From Desulfococcus multivorans (lineage in GTDB: Bacteria; Desulfobacterota; Desulfobacteria; Desulfobacterales; Desulfococcaceae), in NCBI RefSeq assembly GCF_001854245.1, contig NZ_CP015381.1, positions 1,080,001 through 1,144,000 of the forward strand: a DNA stretch of 64,000 nt, written 5' to 3'. The position numbers and the translations under genes were made by a program. The notes under the pieces were generated by a model, which did no database searches, was not told where the DNA came from, and worked only from the letters and a program-made list of their open reading frames with translations. Shown here piece after piece: positions 27,801 to 36,086 of the stretch (position 1 is its first letter; each line of letters opens with the position of its first letter).

Positions 27801-28350
27801 AGAGTCGGACGCGTCGATGATCGCCGTGAAAGCCGAAGGGCAGATCGCCAAAACCCAGGCGGACGTGGAGCGATACGTGAAATTGCGACTGGGGTCGGCG
27901 ATTCTGGCCAAAGCCATGGAACGCTACCGCCAAACCCATCAGAGCCCCGTCCTGGAAGCGGCGGGCGGCTATTTCAAAACCATCACCCGAAACGCCTTCG
28001 AGGGCCTGCGCGCCGATTACGATGAAAAGGGAAACCCGGTGATCAAAGCCGTTCGGCCCGACGGCGCGCTGCTGGAAATCACCGAGTTGAGCGACGGCAG
28101 CCGCGACCAATTGTTTCTCGCCCTGCGGTTCGGAGGATTGTTCAATTACGTGAAAAACAACGGTCCCATGCCGTTGGTGGTGGACGACGTCCTGGTCCAT
28201 TTCGACGACGAGCGCTCCGCCGCCGCCCTGAAAGCCATGGCCGATCTGGCCCGGGACACCCAGATCGTCTTTTTCACCCACCACCGGCACCTGATCGACG
28301 TGATGAAAAAGGCCTTGCCCGACAGCCCGCCGAACGTTCAATATCTTTAG
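24838..28350 (+). CDS. YhaN-like SMC/Rad50-type ATPase
   Basis: 1170 residues, starting in the ATGA overlap with the nuclease gene. N-terminal ABC-ATPase half with Walker A GPNEAGKTT (about residues 32-40). Then long coiled coils (about 190-1000, broken near the centre). The C-terminal half carries the signature 'LSDGSRDQLFLALR', Walker B 'MPLVVDDVLVHFDD' and the His-loop 'FFTHHRH'. The N-terminal block 'GLLYGFGHIVGDAWKHQPRDLAVGGVF' is typical of the YhaN/AAA_27 group rather than E. coli SbcC. It should open or tether DNA ends and gate the nuclease partner. Length is normal for the family. Confidence 0.88.
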   Translation: MKFEAIKLIAFGPFTDRILDFSGERFGLHVLFGPNEAGKTTALRALTGLLYGFGHIVGDAWKHQPRDLAVGGVFVLSDGRTLNLTRFKRRKNDLIDDDTGEPVGQALLDEHLGRMGREAFTHAFGVSHESLRLGVESVLAAGGDLGHALFAATSGLNTLKLAMARLDEKMAELFTPRSRKALVITGISEIKRLRKAQKDASSSHIQWLKTKKQVDRLQQSEKTNELELEELSARIGSLSRHRDAVKHVAARARLEKELEKIGPAPRLRENFRQERVETRMGVEQAAQAEKHLKRDLGEIDNRLENLSVDERIVDNGKRIEALAGEANVHAKARVDAKSLRARIHQQRDSAKDALERLRPGLTSEDAEKLRLSRPEQSRIQRLASAGVKLEESRISAEKALKSAAANLEKLQRRLDAFEKPERPESADILEDAVSRASELGKIEDQLEKFENETLLLRGRIDADLAALGLWKGELSVLERLAIPTDETMREYGKRIENVERDLDDVRRELKKEEKKRADSQRRFDRMTRSRELPSLKDLHTHRTLRDKGWRSVRAAWLRGEDPDPEFMEAFASDGHLADLYEKSVERADRTSDILRQEAEAVAQADNLREEIREIDVELSAGKIRRDDLQGKRDKLWDQWRKLWSPLGVDPLPPAEMLEWSGRTKELKRKAEAFRKNEAEAEVVRKSMAAAASELASALSTANAKAPENAGFSTLLSLARRALAKLEKVDRDRRNLEGSISALQAEIDGHRERSAEIELELSRWKEQWAAVVSRLGLEADAGHEDVLEFVSALEDVFRILEKAKDYQVRQDAISSDYEKYKAKVKAAADELAPELSASDPETVAFRLNDRLKKEQERLKERKTLELDKRKKAAELAKIQENKAALEERMRLLCLEGETDDPEALPDMEKRSADRIRVERDLAKVDERLEELSVGEDLDAFAERVKSCDPDELSAGIEALASKRKQLEQERKRIVAELALAGKELNAIGEESDASMIAVKAEGQIAKTQADVERYVKLRLGSAILAKAMERYRQTHQSPVLEAAGGYFKTITRNAFEGLRADYDEKGNPVIKAVRPDGALLEITELSDGSRDQLFLALRFGGLFNYVKNNGPMPLVVDDVLVHFDDERSAAALKAMADLARDTQIVFFTHHRHLIDVMKKALPDSPPNVQYL

Positions 28351-28430
28351 CCGACAGCGATTTTGGCGGTATTGACGGTTGGCGTGCCCATTGGCACTCA
28401 TACCATTGCAACCTGGCGCCGTCGATGGAA

Positions 28431-31157
28431 TTATGCGTGGTATTCAATGCGCTTGCTGCGCAGGAACAGTTTTCTCGATTCTGTAATCAGTAAAACCACT
28501 ACAGCTCCAACGGCGCAGATACCCAGTTCCCCCGGACGCAGCGGTGTGGTGCGAAACACGGTGTTAAAAAACGGCACATAAATCAGGATCAACTGAAGGG
28601 CCAGTGTGACGCCAATGGCCAGCAGCAGCATCGGGTTGCTGAGCCAGGATTGCGTAAACAGCGATTGTGTCTGTTTGCGCACACACAGGGCATAGGCCAT
28701 CTGGCAGAATGTCAGCATAGTGAACACCATGGTCTGCCAGGCGTTCGAACCTGTTCCCCCGTCCCAGAACCAATACCCGGTCCCCACCGAGATCAGGCCG
28801 ATGATCAGGCCCATGACGAGAATCTGCCAGCCCAGCCCGCGTGCGAAAATGCCTTCCCGCGGATTGTACGGCGGCCGGTTCATGACATCGCGCTCGGCTT
28901 CTTCGAAACCCAGAGCAACGGCCGGTACGCCATCGGTCACCAGATTGATCCATAAAATTTGAATCGGCAGCAGCGGCAGCGGCATACCCATCAGCGGGCC
29001 GGTGAGCATGACAACGATTTCACCGGCATTGCCGGTGAGGATGTATCTGACGAATTTGCGGATATTGTCGTAAATGCGGCGACCTTCTTTGACGGCGGCG
29101 ACGATGGTGGCGAAATTATCATCCAGCAGGACCATATCGGAGGATTCTTTGCTGACGTCGGTACCCGTGATCCCCATGGCCACACCAATGTCGGCTGATT
29201 TCAGCGCCGGTGCATCGTTGACCCCGTCGCCCGTCATCGAGACGATCTCATGCTGTGCTTGCAGCGCGTCGATGATGACCATCTTGTGCTTGGGCGAGAC
29301 GCGCGCAAAGACGGAAACCTCCTTGATCCGAGCGCTGAGCGCGTCTACGGTCATCTTGTCCAGATCCTGACCGGTCAGAACCGTATCGGAGGTGGTCAGC
29401 CCCAAATTCTTGGCGATGGCGACAGCCGTCAGGGGATGATCGCCGGTGATCATAATCGGACGAATTCCGGCCTGCTTGCACAGCCGGACCGACTCGATCG
29501 CTTCGGGCCGCACCGGATCGAGCATGCAGGCCATACCCAGAAATACCAGATCCTCCTCGTAGCGCGCCGGTTGGTCGAGTTCGTCGACATCCATCAACCG
29601 ATAAGCCAAGCCCAGCACCCGAATGCCTTTTTTCGCCATCGCGGTGTTTTCGGCTGAAATCTCCTCTTTTCTCTTTTGGCCCAAAGGTTGAACAACGCCG
29701 TTTATCAGAATCCTGCTGCATACCTCGATCAAGCCGTCGGTCGCCCCTTTGGCCAACACCAGGTGATCGGCGTGCCCCTGGTTTCCGGCGGCGGTAAGAA
29801 CAGGGTGCAAAGTCGTTCCTTGGGAAGGCGACGGCAGGGCGTGAACGGTGGACATCCGTTTACGCTCGGAGTCAAAGGGCAGTTCGCGAACACGCGGCAA
29901 CATAGCCTGCAGATCGCGCTGCACCAATCCGGCCTGTTGGGCGGCAAGCACCAGTGCGCCTTCGGTGGGATCGCCGAGAATACCGTTTTGCGCATTTTCG
30001 TCGATGACGGCATCGTTGCACAGCATCCCGGCCAGCAGCAGCAGGCCGAGATCGGCATCCTCGCCGTGTTCCGCCACGGCTTCATCGAGGGAATAGCGGC
30101 GAACCGGCAGCACCACGTCCGATACCGTCATTCTGTTCTGCGTCAGGGTGCCGGTTTTGTCGGAACAAATCACGGTCACCCCGCCCAGGGTTTCCACGGC
30201 CGGAAGCTGCCGGATCAACGCATTTTTCTTCAACATCTGCTGCGCCCCCAGGGCCAGGGCGATGGTGACGACAGCCGGCAGGCCTTCGGGGACGGCCGCC
30301 ACCGCCATGCTGATGGCGGTCATGAACATTTCCTTGAAGCCCGCGCCCTGCAGATAGATCATGCCGGCCACCATGATGATCAGCACCCCGGCGGCCATGG
30401 CCAACGATCTGCCGAGCTTCGCCAACCGGCGTTGCAGCGGGGTTCGCTCATCCTCAACGTCCTGAAGCATGGTGGCGATCTTACCCAATTCGGTCTGCAT
30501 GGCGGTGCCGGTGACGACGGCCTCGCCGCGCCCGTAGGTCACCACCGTGCCCCTGTAAATCATGTTCCTGCGGTCGGCCAGGGCAAGCTCGCCATCCGGC
30601 AGTGCGCCGGTATCCTTGTCCACCGATTCTGATTCGCCGGTCAGGGCCGCTTCCTGGACTTTGAGGTTCGCGGCTGCGATGAGTCGGGCATCCGCCGGCA
30701 CAATGTTTCCGGCTTCAATGAGCAGGATGTCTCCCGGCACCAATTCCTTGGCCGAAATCTGCTGCTCTGCGCCGTCGCGCCGCACCCGCACATTGGGCAC
30801 CGTCATTTTCTTGAGGGCCGCCATGGCGTTTTCGGCCTTGAATTCCTGCCAAAACCCCAGAATCGTATTGAGCACCACAATGACGAAAATCACGACGGCA
30901 TCGATATATTCCTGCAGCGCCGCCGAAATAACCACGGCGGCCAGCAGAATCAGGATCATCACTTCCTTCACCTGGGCCAACAGAATCCGCCAGGCCTTTC
31001 TCTTTCCCTTTTCGATCAGTTCGTTGGGGCCGTATTGCGCATAGCGGCGGCGCGCTTCCTCGGAAGCGAGGCCCGTATCGGACGATTGCAGTTTCTGTAC
31101 GACCCCGGTTGGATCAAGCCGGTGCCAGTTGACCGTTCCGTGTCCTTGTTCACTCAT
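28431..31157 (-). CDS. calcium-type cation-transporting P-type ATPase (P2A)
   Basis: 908 residues; AAGGA about 6 nt before the ATG. All P-type motifs are present: actuator 'LTGES', phosphorylation site '[11 protein letters not shown]' (Asp), nucleotide-binding 'KGATDG', hinge '[12 protein letters not shown]'. The transport helices have '[18 protein letters not shown]' in M4 and '[15 protein letters not shown]' in M6, which match the Ca2+-binding set of SERCA/PMR1-like pumps, plus a cation ATPase N-terminal and C-terminal domain. It should export Ca2+ (possibly Mn2+) across the inner membrane. Monocistronic, convergent with yhaN. Confidence 0.9.
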   Translation of the reverse strand: MSEQGHGTVNWHRLDPTGVVQKLQSSDTGLASEEARRRYAQYGPNELIEKGKRKAWRILLAQVKEVMILILLAAVVISAALQEYIDAVVIFVIVVLNTILGFWQEFKAENAMAALKKMTVPNVRVRRDGAEQQISAKELVPGDILLIEAGNIVPADARLIAAANLKVQEAALTGESESVDKDTGALPDGELALADRRNMIYRGTVVTYGRGEAVVTGTAMQTELGKIATMLQDVEDERTPLQRRLAKLGRSLAMAAGVLIIMVAGMIYLQGAGFKEMFMTAISMAVAAVPEGLPAVVTIALALGAQQMLKKNALIRQLPAVETLGGVTVICSDKTGTLTQNRMTVSDVVLPVRRYSLDEAVAEHGEDADLGLLLLAGMLCNDAVIDENAQNGILGDPTEGALVLAAQQAGLVQRDLQAMLPRVRELPFDSERKRMSTVHALPSPSQGTTLHPVLTAAGNQGHADHLVLAKGATDGLIEVCSRILINGVVQPLGQKRKEEISAENTAMAKKGIRVLGLAYRLMDVDELDQPARYEEDLVFLGMACMLDPVRPEAIESVRLCKQAGIRPIMITGDHPLTAVAIAKNLGLTTSDTVLTGQDLDKMTVDALSARIKEVSVFARVSPKHKMVIIDALQAQHEIVSMTGDGVNDAPALKSADIGVAMGITGTDVSKESSDMVLLDDNFATIVAAVKEGRRIYDNIRKFVRYILTGNAGEIVVMLTGPLMGMPLPLLPIQILWINLVTDGVPAVALGFEEAERDVMNRPPYNPREGIFARGLGWQILVMGLIIGLISVGTGYWFWDGGTGSNAWQTMVFTMLTFCQMAYALCVRKQTQSLFTQSWLSNPMLLLAIGVTLALQLILIYVPFFNTVFRTTPLRPGELGICAVGAVVVLLITESRKLFLRSKRIEYHA

Positions 31158-31364
31158 GGTTTTCCTTTCCGCATTCTATAAACGGCCAATGGTTATTCGG
31201 CCAATCCACAATCCGGTTCAAGAGCGATGGGCCTTCGACCTGTGCCGGTGTCGAAGCTTTTATTGCAAACGTTTTTTGTTCGCCCAGGCAATCTCTGAGA
31301 GACCGATCATATCGATTCCGTAAGCCTGTGGGGTCTGGTTGCCTGCAAACGGCAGGTTTATGGG

Positions 31365-32459
31365 TCAGTCAGTTGAATCCGTTTCCCCGAGCTTTTGTGA
31401 AGTCCTTGTCCCTGGAAGAAATTCTTTGAAAACTTCCCCGTATATATCCCAGATCGTCACAAACAGTGCAGCGATGATCGGACCGATGATAAAGCCGATC
31501 AGGCCGAACAGAGCGATGCCTCCGAGTGTCCCGAAAAAAATCATCAGATCGTGCATCTGGGTATCTTTGCCGACCAGTCGTGGGCGCAGCACGTTATCGA
31601 GGCTGCCGACGATCAATCCGCAAAAAAGGATCAATCCGATCGCCTTGAGATAGCTGCCGCCGGCCGCCAGAATGATTGCCGCCGGCACCCAGATCAGGGC
31701 GGAACCGAGGGCGGGAATGATGGACAGCGCCGCCATGACCGTTCCCCAGAAAACCGCCGCCTCGATGCCCGCTACGGCGAAAGCGACCCCTGCCAGGCCG
31801 CCCTGCAACACACCGATCAGTGCCGTTCCCTTCAACGTTGCCCGGGTCACCGATGTGAATCTGTCCAGCAGGCGTTGTTCATCCCTGTCCTCAAGCGGCA
31901 GATACAATAACATACGATCGAGAAGGACTTTTCCGTCTACCAGAAAAAAATAGCTGATATACAGAAAAACAAAGAACATGAAGATGAAATTGACCGTGCC
32001 GACAGCCCCTGCGGAGAGGCTGTTGACAAGGAACACACTGATCCTGCTGGCTAATTCGCCGGCCTTGCTGATGATCTGGCCGTGATAGGGAAGAATCTCT
32101 TCATAAAAGGGAATGCGTTGCAAATACTCGGAAAAGGCAGCCGGTTGTTCAATCTGCCGCTGTACCCAGGGCGTGATCGATTGCCCCACCTTAATGGCTT
32201 GGGCGGTTACAATGCTGATCAGTCCCGAAACCGGCACTAAAATGATTATAACGAACAACAGCAGTGTAGTCAGAGAAGCCGCTCTTCGACGGCCGCCGAA
32301 AAGTTGAACAATCTTACGGTAGCCCGGCTGTGCCATTGCGGAAAAGATGCCGGCCAGCAAAAGCGCCATCAGGAAATTGCGTATCATGCTGATGAAAAGC
32401 GCGGAAATCAATAGGATCAAGACCAACAGGACTATTTTGCTGACAGTACGACGTTGCAT
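31365..32459 (-). CDS. AI-2E/PerM-family transporter
   Basis: 364 residues with about eight membrane helices. Family motifs: N-terminal 'LLLAGIFSAMAQPGYRKI', a periplasmic-loop region, then 'RVTRATLKGTALIGVLQGGLAG' type segment and 'PALGSALIWVPAAIILAAGG' and 'RPRLVGKDTQMHDLMIFFGTLGGIALFGLIGFIIGP'. The family includes TqsA (autoinducer-2 export) and also Na+/H+ or other transporters, so the substrate here is open. It lies 207 nt downstream (minus strand) of no obvious partner; the ATPase gene starts 207 nt beyond its 3' end. Confidence 0.85.
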   Translation of the reverse strand: MQRRTVSKIVLLVLILLISALFISMIRNFLMALLLAGIFSAMAQPGYRKIVQLFGGRRRAASLTTLLLFVIIILVPVSGLISIVTAQAIKVGQSITPWVQRQIEQPAAFSEYLQRIPFYEEILPYHGQIISKAGELASRISVFLVNSLSAGAVGTVNFIFMFFVFLYISYFFLVDGKVLLDRMLLYLPLEDRDEQRLLDRFTSVTRATLKGTALIGVLQGGLAGVAFAVAGIEAAVFWGTVMAALSIIPALGSALIWVPAAIILAAGGSYLKAIGLILFCGLIVGSLDNVLRPRLVGKDTQMHDLMIFFGTLGGIALFGLIGFIIGPIIAALFVTIWDIYGEVFKEFLPGTRTSQKLGETDSTD

Positions 32460-32701
32460 CTTCGGCTCTCAATAGAGGTTAGCTTCAATTGCGTCAGGCA
32501 ATCGGCACCGGTTGTCCCGACGCTGTCAGATCTTCAGCCTGAAATGATTTATAATCGGCTTTCAAGAAACTATCAAATCCTTTGTAATCCCAAGGCCAGG
32601 ACTTCCAGTTGATTGGTGAGCAGGTCCTGAATCCACAATTCGTCGGAGACCGCTGGATGCGCGCATTCGGCCGGCTGCTCCTGGGTCAGCCAGACCGTAG
32701 G

Positions 32702-32938
32702 TGCGATACCTGGATTCCTGCTGCCCGCCCGGACATCGTCGATGATGACAATGTTCACAAGATGGACACACGGCTCGTGGTGGATAGCGCAAACATTCCG
32801 CTGAGCAGAGGCGCGGAAAAATATATCTATGACATGAATATGATATGTGTTCAAAATGTTATCGCTAATGCCGGCGGAGTACCATGCGCCGCGATGGAAT
32901 ATAAGGGCATGGGTGAAACGGCGAAAAAATCAAACCCA
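32702..32938 (+). pseudogene. fragment of a Glu/Leu/Phe/Val dehydrogenase
   Basis: Reading plus-strand frame 2 gives 'CDTWIPAARPDIV', 'DTRLVVDSANIPLSRGAE' and 'VQNVIANAGGVPCAAMEYKG', which are collinear with the C-terminal dinucleotide domain of glutamate dehydrogenases (IPAA.PDV, LVV.GANIP, DFIANAGGVI). The N-terminal catalytic part and the last helices are missing. The fragment runs into the promoter of the arsR-like gene. Confidence 0.6.
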
Positions 32939-32956
32939 AGCCTGAAGAAAATACTA

Positions 32957-32985
32957 TTGACAAAGCCATCTAATAAATACATAAA
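32957..32985 (+). promoter_or_regulatory. sigma-70-type promoter of the arsR-selenoprotein operon
   Basis: TTGACA (32957-32962), a 17-nt spacer and CATAAA (32980-32985). The -35 is perfect. Start of transcription is expected near 32992, which rules out the GTG at 32997 as a translation start. Confidence 0.55.
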
Positions 32986-33001
32986 TATTTGCTTATGTGT
33001 T
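32976..33001 (+). promoter_or_regulatory. ArsR-type operator dyad over the -10 box
   Basis: Two 12-nt half-sites around a 2-nt centre (AATACATAAATA / TGCTTATGTGTT) match at 9 of 12 positions when one is inverted, including ACATAA/TTATGT. The 12-2-12 layout is that of ArsR/SmtB operators, and it covers the -10 element, so autorepression is likely. Confidence 0.5.
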
Positions 33002-33053
33002 TACGGTAATGCAGTTGAGTTTCATATCACGTGCCAAAATGATGTTTTCACCG

Positions 33054-33446
33054 ATGAACAGAATGCAAAACAAGTCGTCCAATGACGATGTGGGCCGGGA
33101 CCTGGCAGTAGGCAGCGGCGGATCTGCGGCAGGATGCGAGTTGACGAACGATCATCTCCAACGTGCCGCCTTTCTGGCTAAAAGTCTGTCGGACGGGAAC
33201 CGACTGAGGATACTGGTCCTCATCAGCAACGGCAGGAAATCGGTATCCGCAATCGTCGAGGCGCTTGAATTGTCTCAACCGCTGGTGTCGCATCACCTGA
33301 AAGAGTTGAAGCGCTCCTTGATGGTCAAAGTAGAGCGAGAGGGCCCCTTCGTCTATTACGAATTAGCGGATTCAAGGATCCTGAATGTACTGCAAATCCT
33401 GAGCGATGTGGCAACGGACCTTTTGTCCGGCAGAAAACTGTTTTGA
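33054..33446 (+). CDS. ArsR/SmtB-family transcriptional regulator
   Basis: About 130 residues. The start is uncertain (in-frame ATGs at 33009, 33039, 33054 and 33063, none with a clear RBS). The winged-helix core is plain: 'AKSLSDGNRLRILVLISNGRKSVSAIVEALELSQPLVSHHLKELKRSLMVKVEREGPFVYYEL'. No obvious metal-binding CxC motif is seen in helix 3, so the inducer may be a redox or sulfur signal instead of arsenic or zinc; that is inference. It has its own promoter and operator-like dyad and begins the operon that continues with four TGA-containing genes. It probably represses the operon. Confidence 0.82.
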   Translation: MNRMQNKSSNDDVGRDLAVGSGGSAAGCELTNDHLQRAAFLAKSLSDGNRLRILVLISNGRKSVSAIVEALELSQPLVSHHLKELKRSLMVKVEREGPFVYYELADSRILNVLQILSDVATDLLSGRKLF

Positions 33447-33471
33447 AGGAAAAGGGGGATGGATCGGCCGT

Positions 33472-33927
33472 ATGGACAAACTTTTTCAAATCATTTCCCA
33501 CATGGCGCCTGAAGAGGCCCTGTCGGAAATCACCAGGGTCCTGGGAAGGCTGTTGCAGGACCTGGATAATGACGCACGCGAACGGTTTTTGATGTCGCTC
33601 ATCGGGCAATCCGAAGGCGACAAGGTTTCAGGCATGGTGCATTTGTGACTGGCCGAATGCATGGGCGAAGGTGTCGACCCAACGCAGATGTGCCAAAGCC
33701 TGGTGGATAAAGTCGCGCGGTCCGAACAGCTTTTGGCGATTGCCGATCCCGACGTGCTGGTGCTTTTCGAAGACTGGCTGGAGGAGCTGGAGTCGGAAGC
33801 GCAAACGCTGATCCAAACGCACGGCCCATTGGATGAGAAGTCGCTGGCCGACCAGCTGGGTTTGTCCCGCAGAGGGGCTGCGTTTCTGCTTTCAAAGCTG
33901 GAAAGAAAGAGGAGCCGATTCAGTTGA
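33472..33927 (+). CDS. candidate selenoprotein of unknown function (one in-frame TGA)
   Basis: Read through the TGA at 33646-33648 this gives 151 residues with Sec59. Both halves are in one frame: 'MDKLFQIISHMAPEEALSEITRVLG..' ends in '..DKVSGMVHL', then U, then 'LAECMGEGVDPTQMCQSLVDKV..LFEDWLEELESEA..'. The second half has no RBS. A stem-loop at 33662-33681 with loop AGGTG starts 20 nt after the TGA, as bacterial SECIS elements do. A Cys lies four residues after the Sec. The protein is helical and acidic with no signal peptide. It follows the ArsR gene by 25 nt. If TGA is a true stop, the product is a 58-residue protein; this is the least certain of the four. Confidence 0.55.
33662..33681 (+). 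promoter_or_regulatory. bacterial SECIS-like stem-loop (first TGA gene)
   Basis: TGGG-CGA pairs with TCG-(A)-CCCA with one bulged A; loop AGGTG has G at position 2. The loop begins 20 nt after the TGA. Confidence 0.45.
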
Positions 33928-34011
33928 AAATGAGCGATTTTGATGAAATATCAATAAATAGGTTGGTGAACTTTCACTGTTTACTCAAATGGATTTAAGG
34001 AGGAAGTTTAA

Positions 34012-34272
34012 ATGGCTGAGTTGATCGTATTTCACAGCGGCAACCCCGGTTGAGTTTCATGCAGAAAGGCTATAGGCGTAGCCAACGACATGAAGGACAA
34101 ATTCGGTGAAAAACTGGACGTGAAAATATACACGATGGATTCGGAAGCGGCGAAACCATACGCTCTTGAATTCAAAGGATCGACCAATGTCCTTCTGGAT
34201 AAGGAGTGGGTGCCTTTAAAGGTAGCGACAGACAAGAACCAGATGGAAACATTTCTATCTGGAAAAATTTAA
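34012..34272 (+). CDS. thioredoxin-like selenoprotein with UxxC motif
   Basis: 86 residues read through TGA at 34051-34053 (Sec14). AAGGAGG sits about 9 nt before the ATG at 34012. The start MAELIVFHSGNPG is a first beta strand, then U-V-S-C: the TGA takes the first Cys position of a thioredoxin CxxC motif. The following helix (RKAIGVANDMKDKFG), strand (LDVKIYTMD) and 'STNVLLDKEWVPL' fit the thioredoxin/glutaredoxin fold. A stem-loop follows at the right distance. It is cytoplasmic, with no signal peptide. It ends 15 nt before the rhodanese-DsbD gene and may feed or accept electrons or sulfur with it. Ordinary gene finders would report only the 60-residue part from 34090. Confidence 0.8.
34068..34083 (+). 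promoter_or_regulatory. bacterial SECIS-like stem-loop (UxxC gene)
   Basis: GGCTA pairs with TAGCC; the closing T-G pair leaves loop AGGC with G at position 2. The loop begins about 20 nt after the TGA. Confidence 0.6.
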
Positions 34273-34287
34273 CGGAGGCCCGTCAAG

Positions 34288-36060
34288 TTGAGCCTGAAAA
34301 AGAGAACATCTGCATTCCTGGCACTTTCGGCCGTGCTGATTACCGTCGTCTCCGTATGGTACATCCAGCGCCCTGTCACCTCCGGGCAGACCACCTGGGA
34401 CGACGTGGTCGCCGAGGCCGAAGCCGGTGGTTACGCCATCATCTCCACCGAAGAACTCGCCGACCGTTATCGCGAAGCATCTTCGGATCTTTTGCTGGTG
34501 GACACCCGCCAGGAGTGGGAATACCGCACCGGACATATCGAGGGCGCGCTCAATTTTTCCATGGAACCTACATGGTGGTCGAGATGGCGAAAGGCCGGTG
34601 AACTGGAAAATTTTCTGGGGCCGGACAAGGATCGGGTCCTGGTCTTCTACTGAGCGGGTTTGACATGAGTCCGCAGTGACTCGGCGGCCCGGGTGGCCGT
34701 ATCGCTGGGTTACAAAAACGTCTACCGCGACCCCTACGGCTTCCCGAAATGGCAGGAGCAGGGGTTGCCCATCGCCAGCAGCCCCGCGGAACCGGCGGAA
34801 CCGATGCAGGCGGGCCTGAATCCATCAGGGGACCGCTCCCTGCAAGGGTGGACCATGCTCTGGACGCTGTTGGGCATTTTCGTCGGCGGACTGGCCCTGA
34901 ACCTGACACCCTGTGTCTATCCCATGATCCCCATCACGGTTTCGTTTTTCGGTGGGCGGGCAGGCCGGGACAAACCCAGCCAGATCAGACTGGTTTTCCA
35001 TGGCATCTGCTATTTGATGGGGCTTGCCCTGACCAATTCGACGCTGGGCGTTGTGGCCGCGCTCACCGGCGGGTTGATGGGAGCCATGCTGCAAAACCCC
35101 ATCGTTCTGACCTTGGTAGCCGGCGTCCTGGTCCTGTTCGCCACCAGTCTTTTCGGGTTCTGGGAGCTGCGCATGCCGGGCTTTCTCACCCAGGCCGCCG
35201 GCAAATCCTATTCCGGGTACTTTGGCAGCCTGTTCATGGGCCTCACGTTAGGGGTTGTGGCCGCGCCCTGCATCGGCCCCTTCGTCCTGGGTCTGCTCAC
35301 CTGGGTGGCCGGCATGGGCAACCCATGGCTTGGCTTCCTGATTTTCTTCATTCTCAGCCTGGGTCTGGGATTGCCCTTTTTCGTGTTGGCGCTTTTTTCC
35401 GGCCAACTGCAGCGGCTGCCGAAGGCCGGGGGCTGGATGATATGGGTGCGCAAGCTGATGGGCTGGGTCCTGGTGGGCATGGCCGCCTATTTTATCCGGC
35501 CGGTTTTGCCCGAGACCCTGAAAATAGTGTTACCTGTCGCCGTGGCCCTGGCCGCGGGATTGCACTTGGGATGGCTGGATAGAAGCCAGGCTTCTTCTAA
35601 GGCTTTTCCCTGGCTGAAAGCCATCGTGGGTACCCTATGTTTGGTCCTGGCGGCCATGTGGATCACCGCCTGGGCCATGCGCGGGCCGGGAATCGATTGG
35701 CGCGCCTATTCGGAGCAGACGCTGAGCCAGGCGACCGAACAGGGCAAACCGGTCATCATCGATTTTTACGCAGATTGGTGCACACCCTGCCGGGAACTGG
35801 AGGAGGTGACCTTCCACCATGCCGACGTGGTCCGGCAGGCCGAGCAGGGATTCGTTATGATCAAAGTCGATGTAACCAAGGGCGGTGATCCGCTCCACGA
35901 AAAATTGTTGGCCCAATACGGCGTCAAGGGCGTCCCCACGGTTGTTTTTCTAGATGCACGAGGCGAGGAACGCACCGAATTGCGTCTGGTGGATTTTCTG
36001 CCGCCCGGACCCTTTTTAAATCGCATGGCTGATTTGAAGAAGTCTCTTCCTACCAAGTGA
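34288..36060 (+). CDS. rhodanese-DsbD-thioredoxin fusion selenoprotein (two in-frame TGAs)
   Basis: 590 residues read through TGAs at 34651 and 34666 (Sec122, Sec127). The start is a TTG at 34288 with GGAGG 9 nt upstream. Signal or anchor helix at 8-26; periplasmic rhodanese domain (about 45-160) with 'LLVDTRQEWEYRTGHIEGALNF'. The active loop reads VFY-U-AGLT-U-VRSDSAA, and the line continues in frame as 'LGYKNVYRDPYGFPKWQEQGLP', the usual rhodanese end. Then a DsbD/CcdA-type membrane domain with NLTPCVYPMIP (Cys209) and APCIGPF (Cys328), and a C-terminal thioredoxin domain with DWCTPC (498/501). It should carry reducing equivalents from the cytoplasm to a periplasmic sulfur or selenium transferase. 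Without recoding it splits into two apparent genes. Confidence 0.85.
34667..34682 (+). promoter_or_regulatory. bacterial SECIS-like stem-loop for the first rhodanese TGA
   Basis: GAGTC pairs perfectly with GACTC; loop CGCAGT has G at position 2 and begins 19 nt after the first TGA. The 5' arm includes two bases of the second TGA. Confidence 0.6.
34685..34699 (+). promoter_or_regulatory. bacterial SECIS-like stem-loop for the second rhodanese TGA
   Basis: CGGCC pairs perfectly with GGCCG; loop CGGGT has G at position 2 and begins 22 nt after the second TGA. Confidence 0.6.
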
Positions 36061-36086
36061 ACACCACAACCCTGAAGGAGAAGAAC

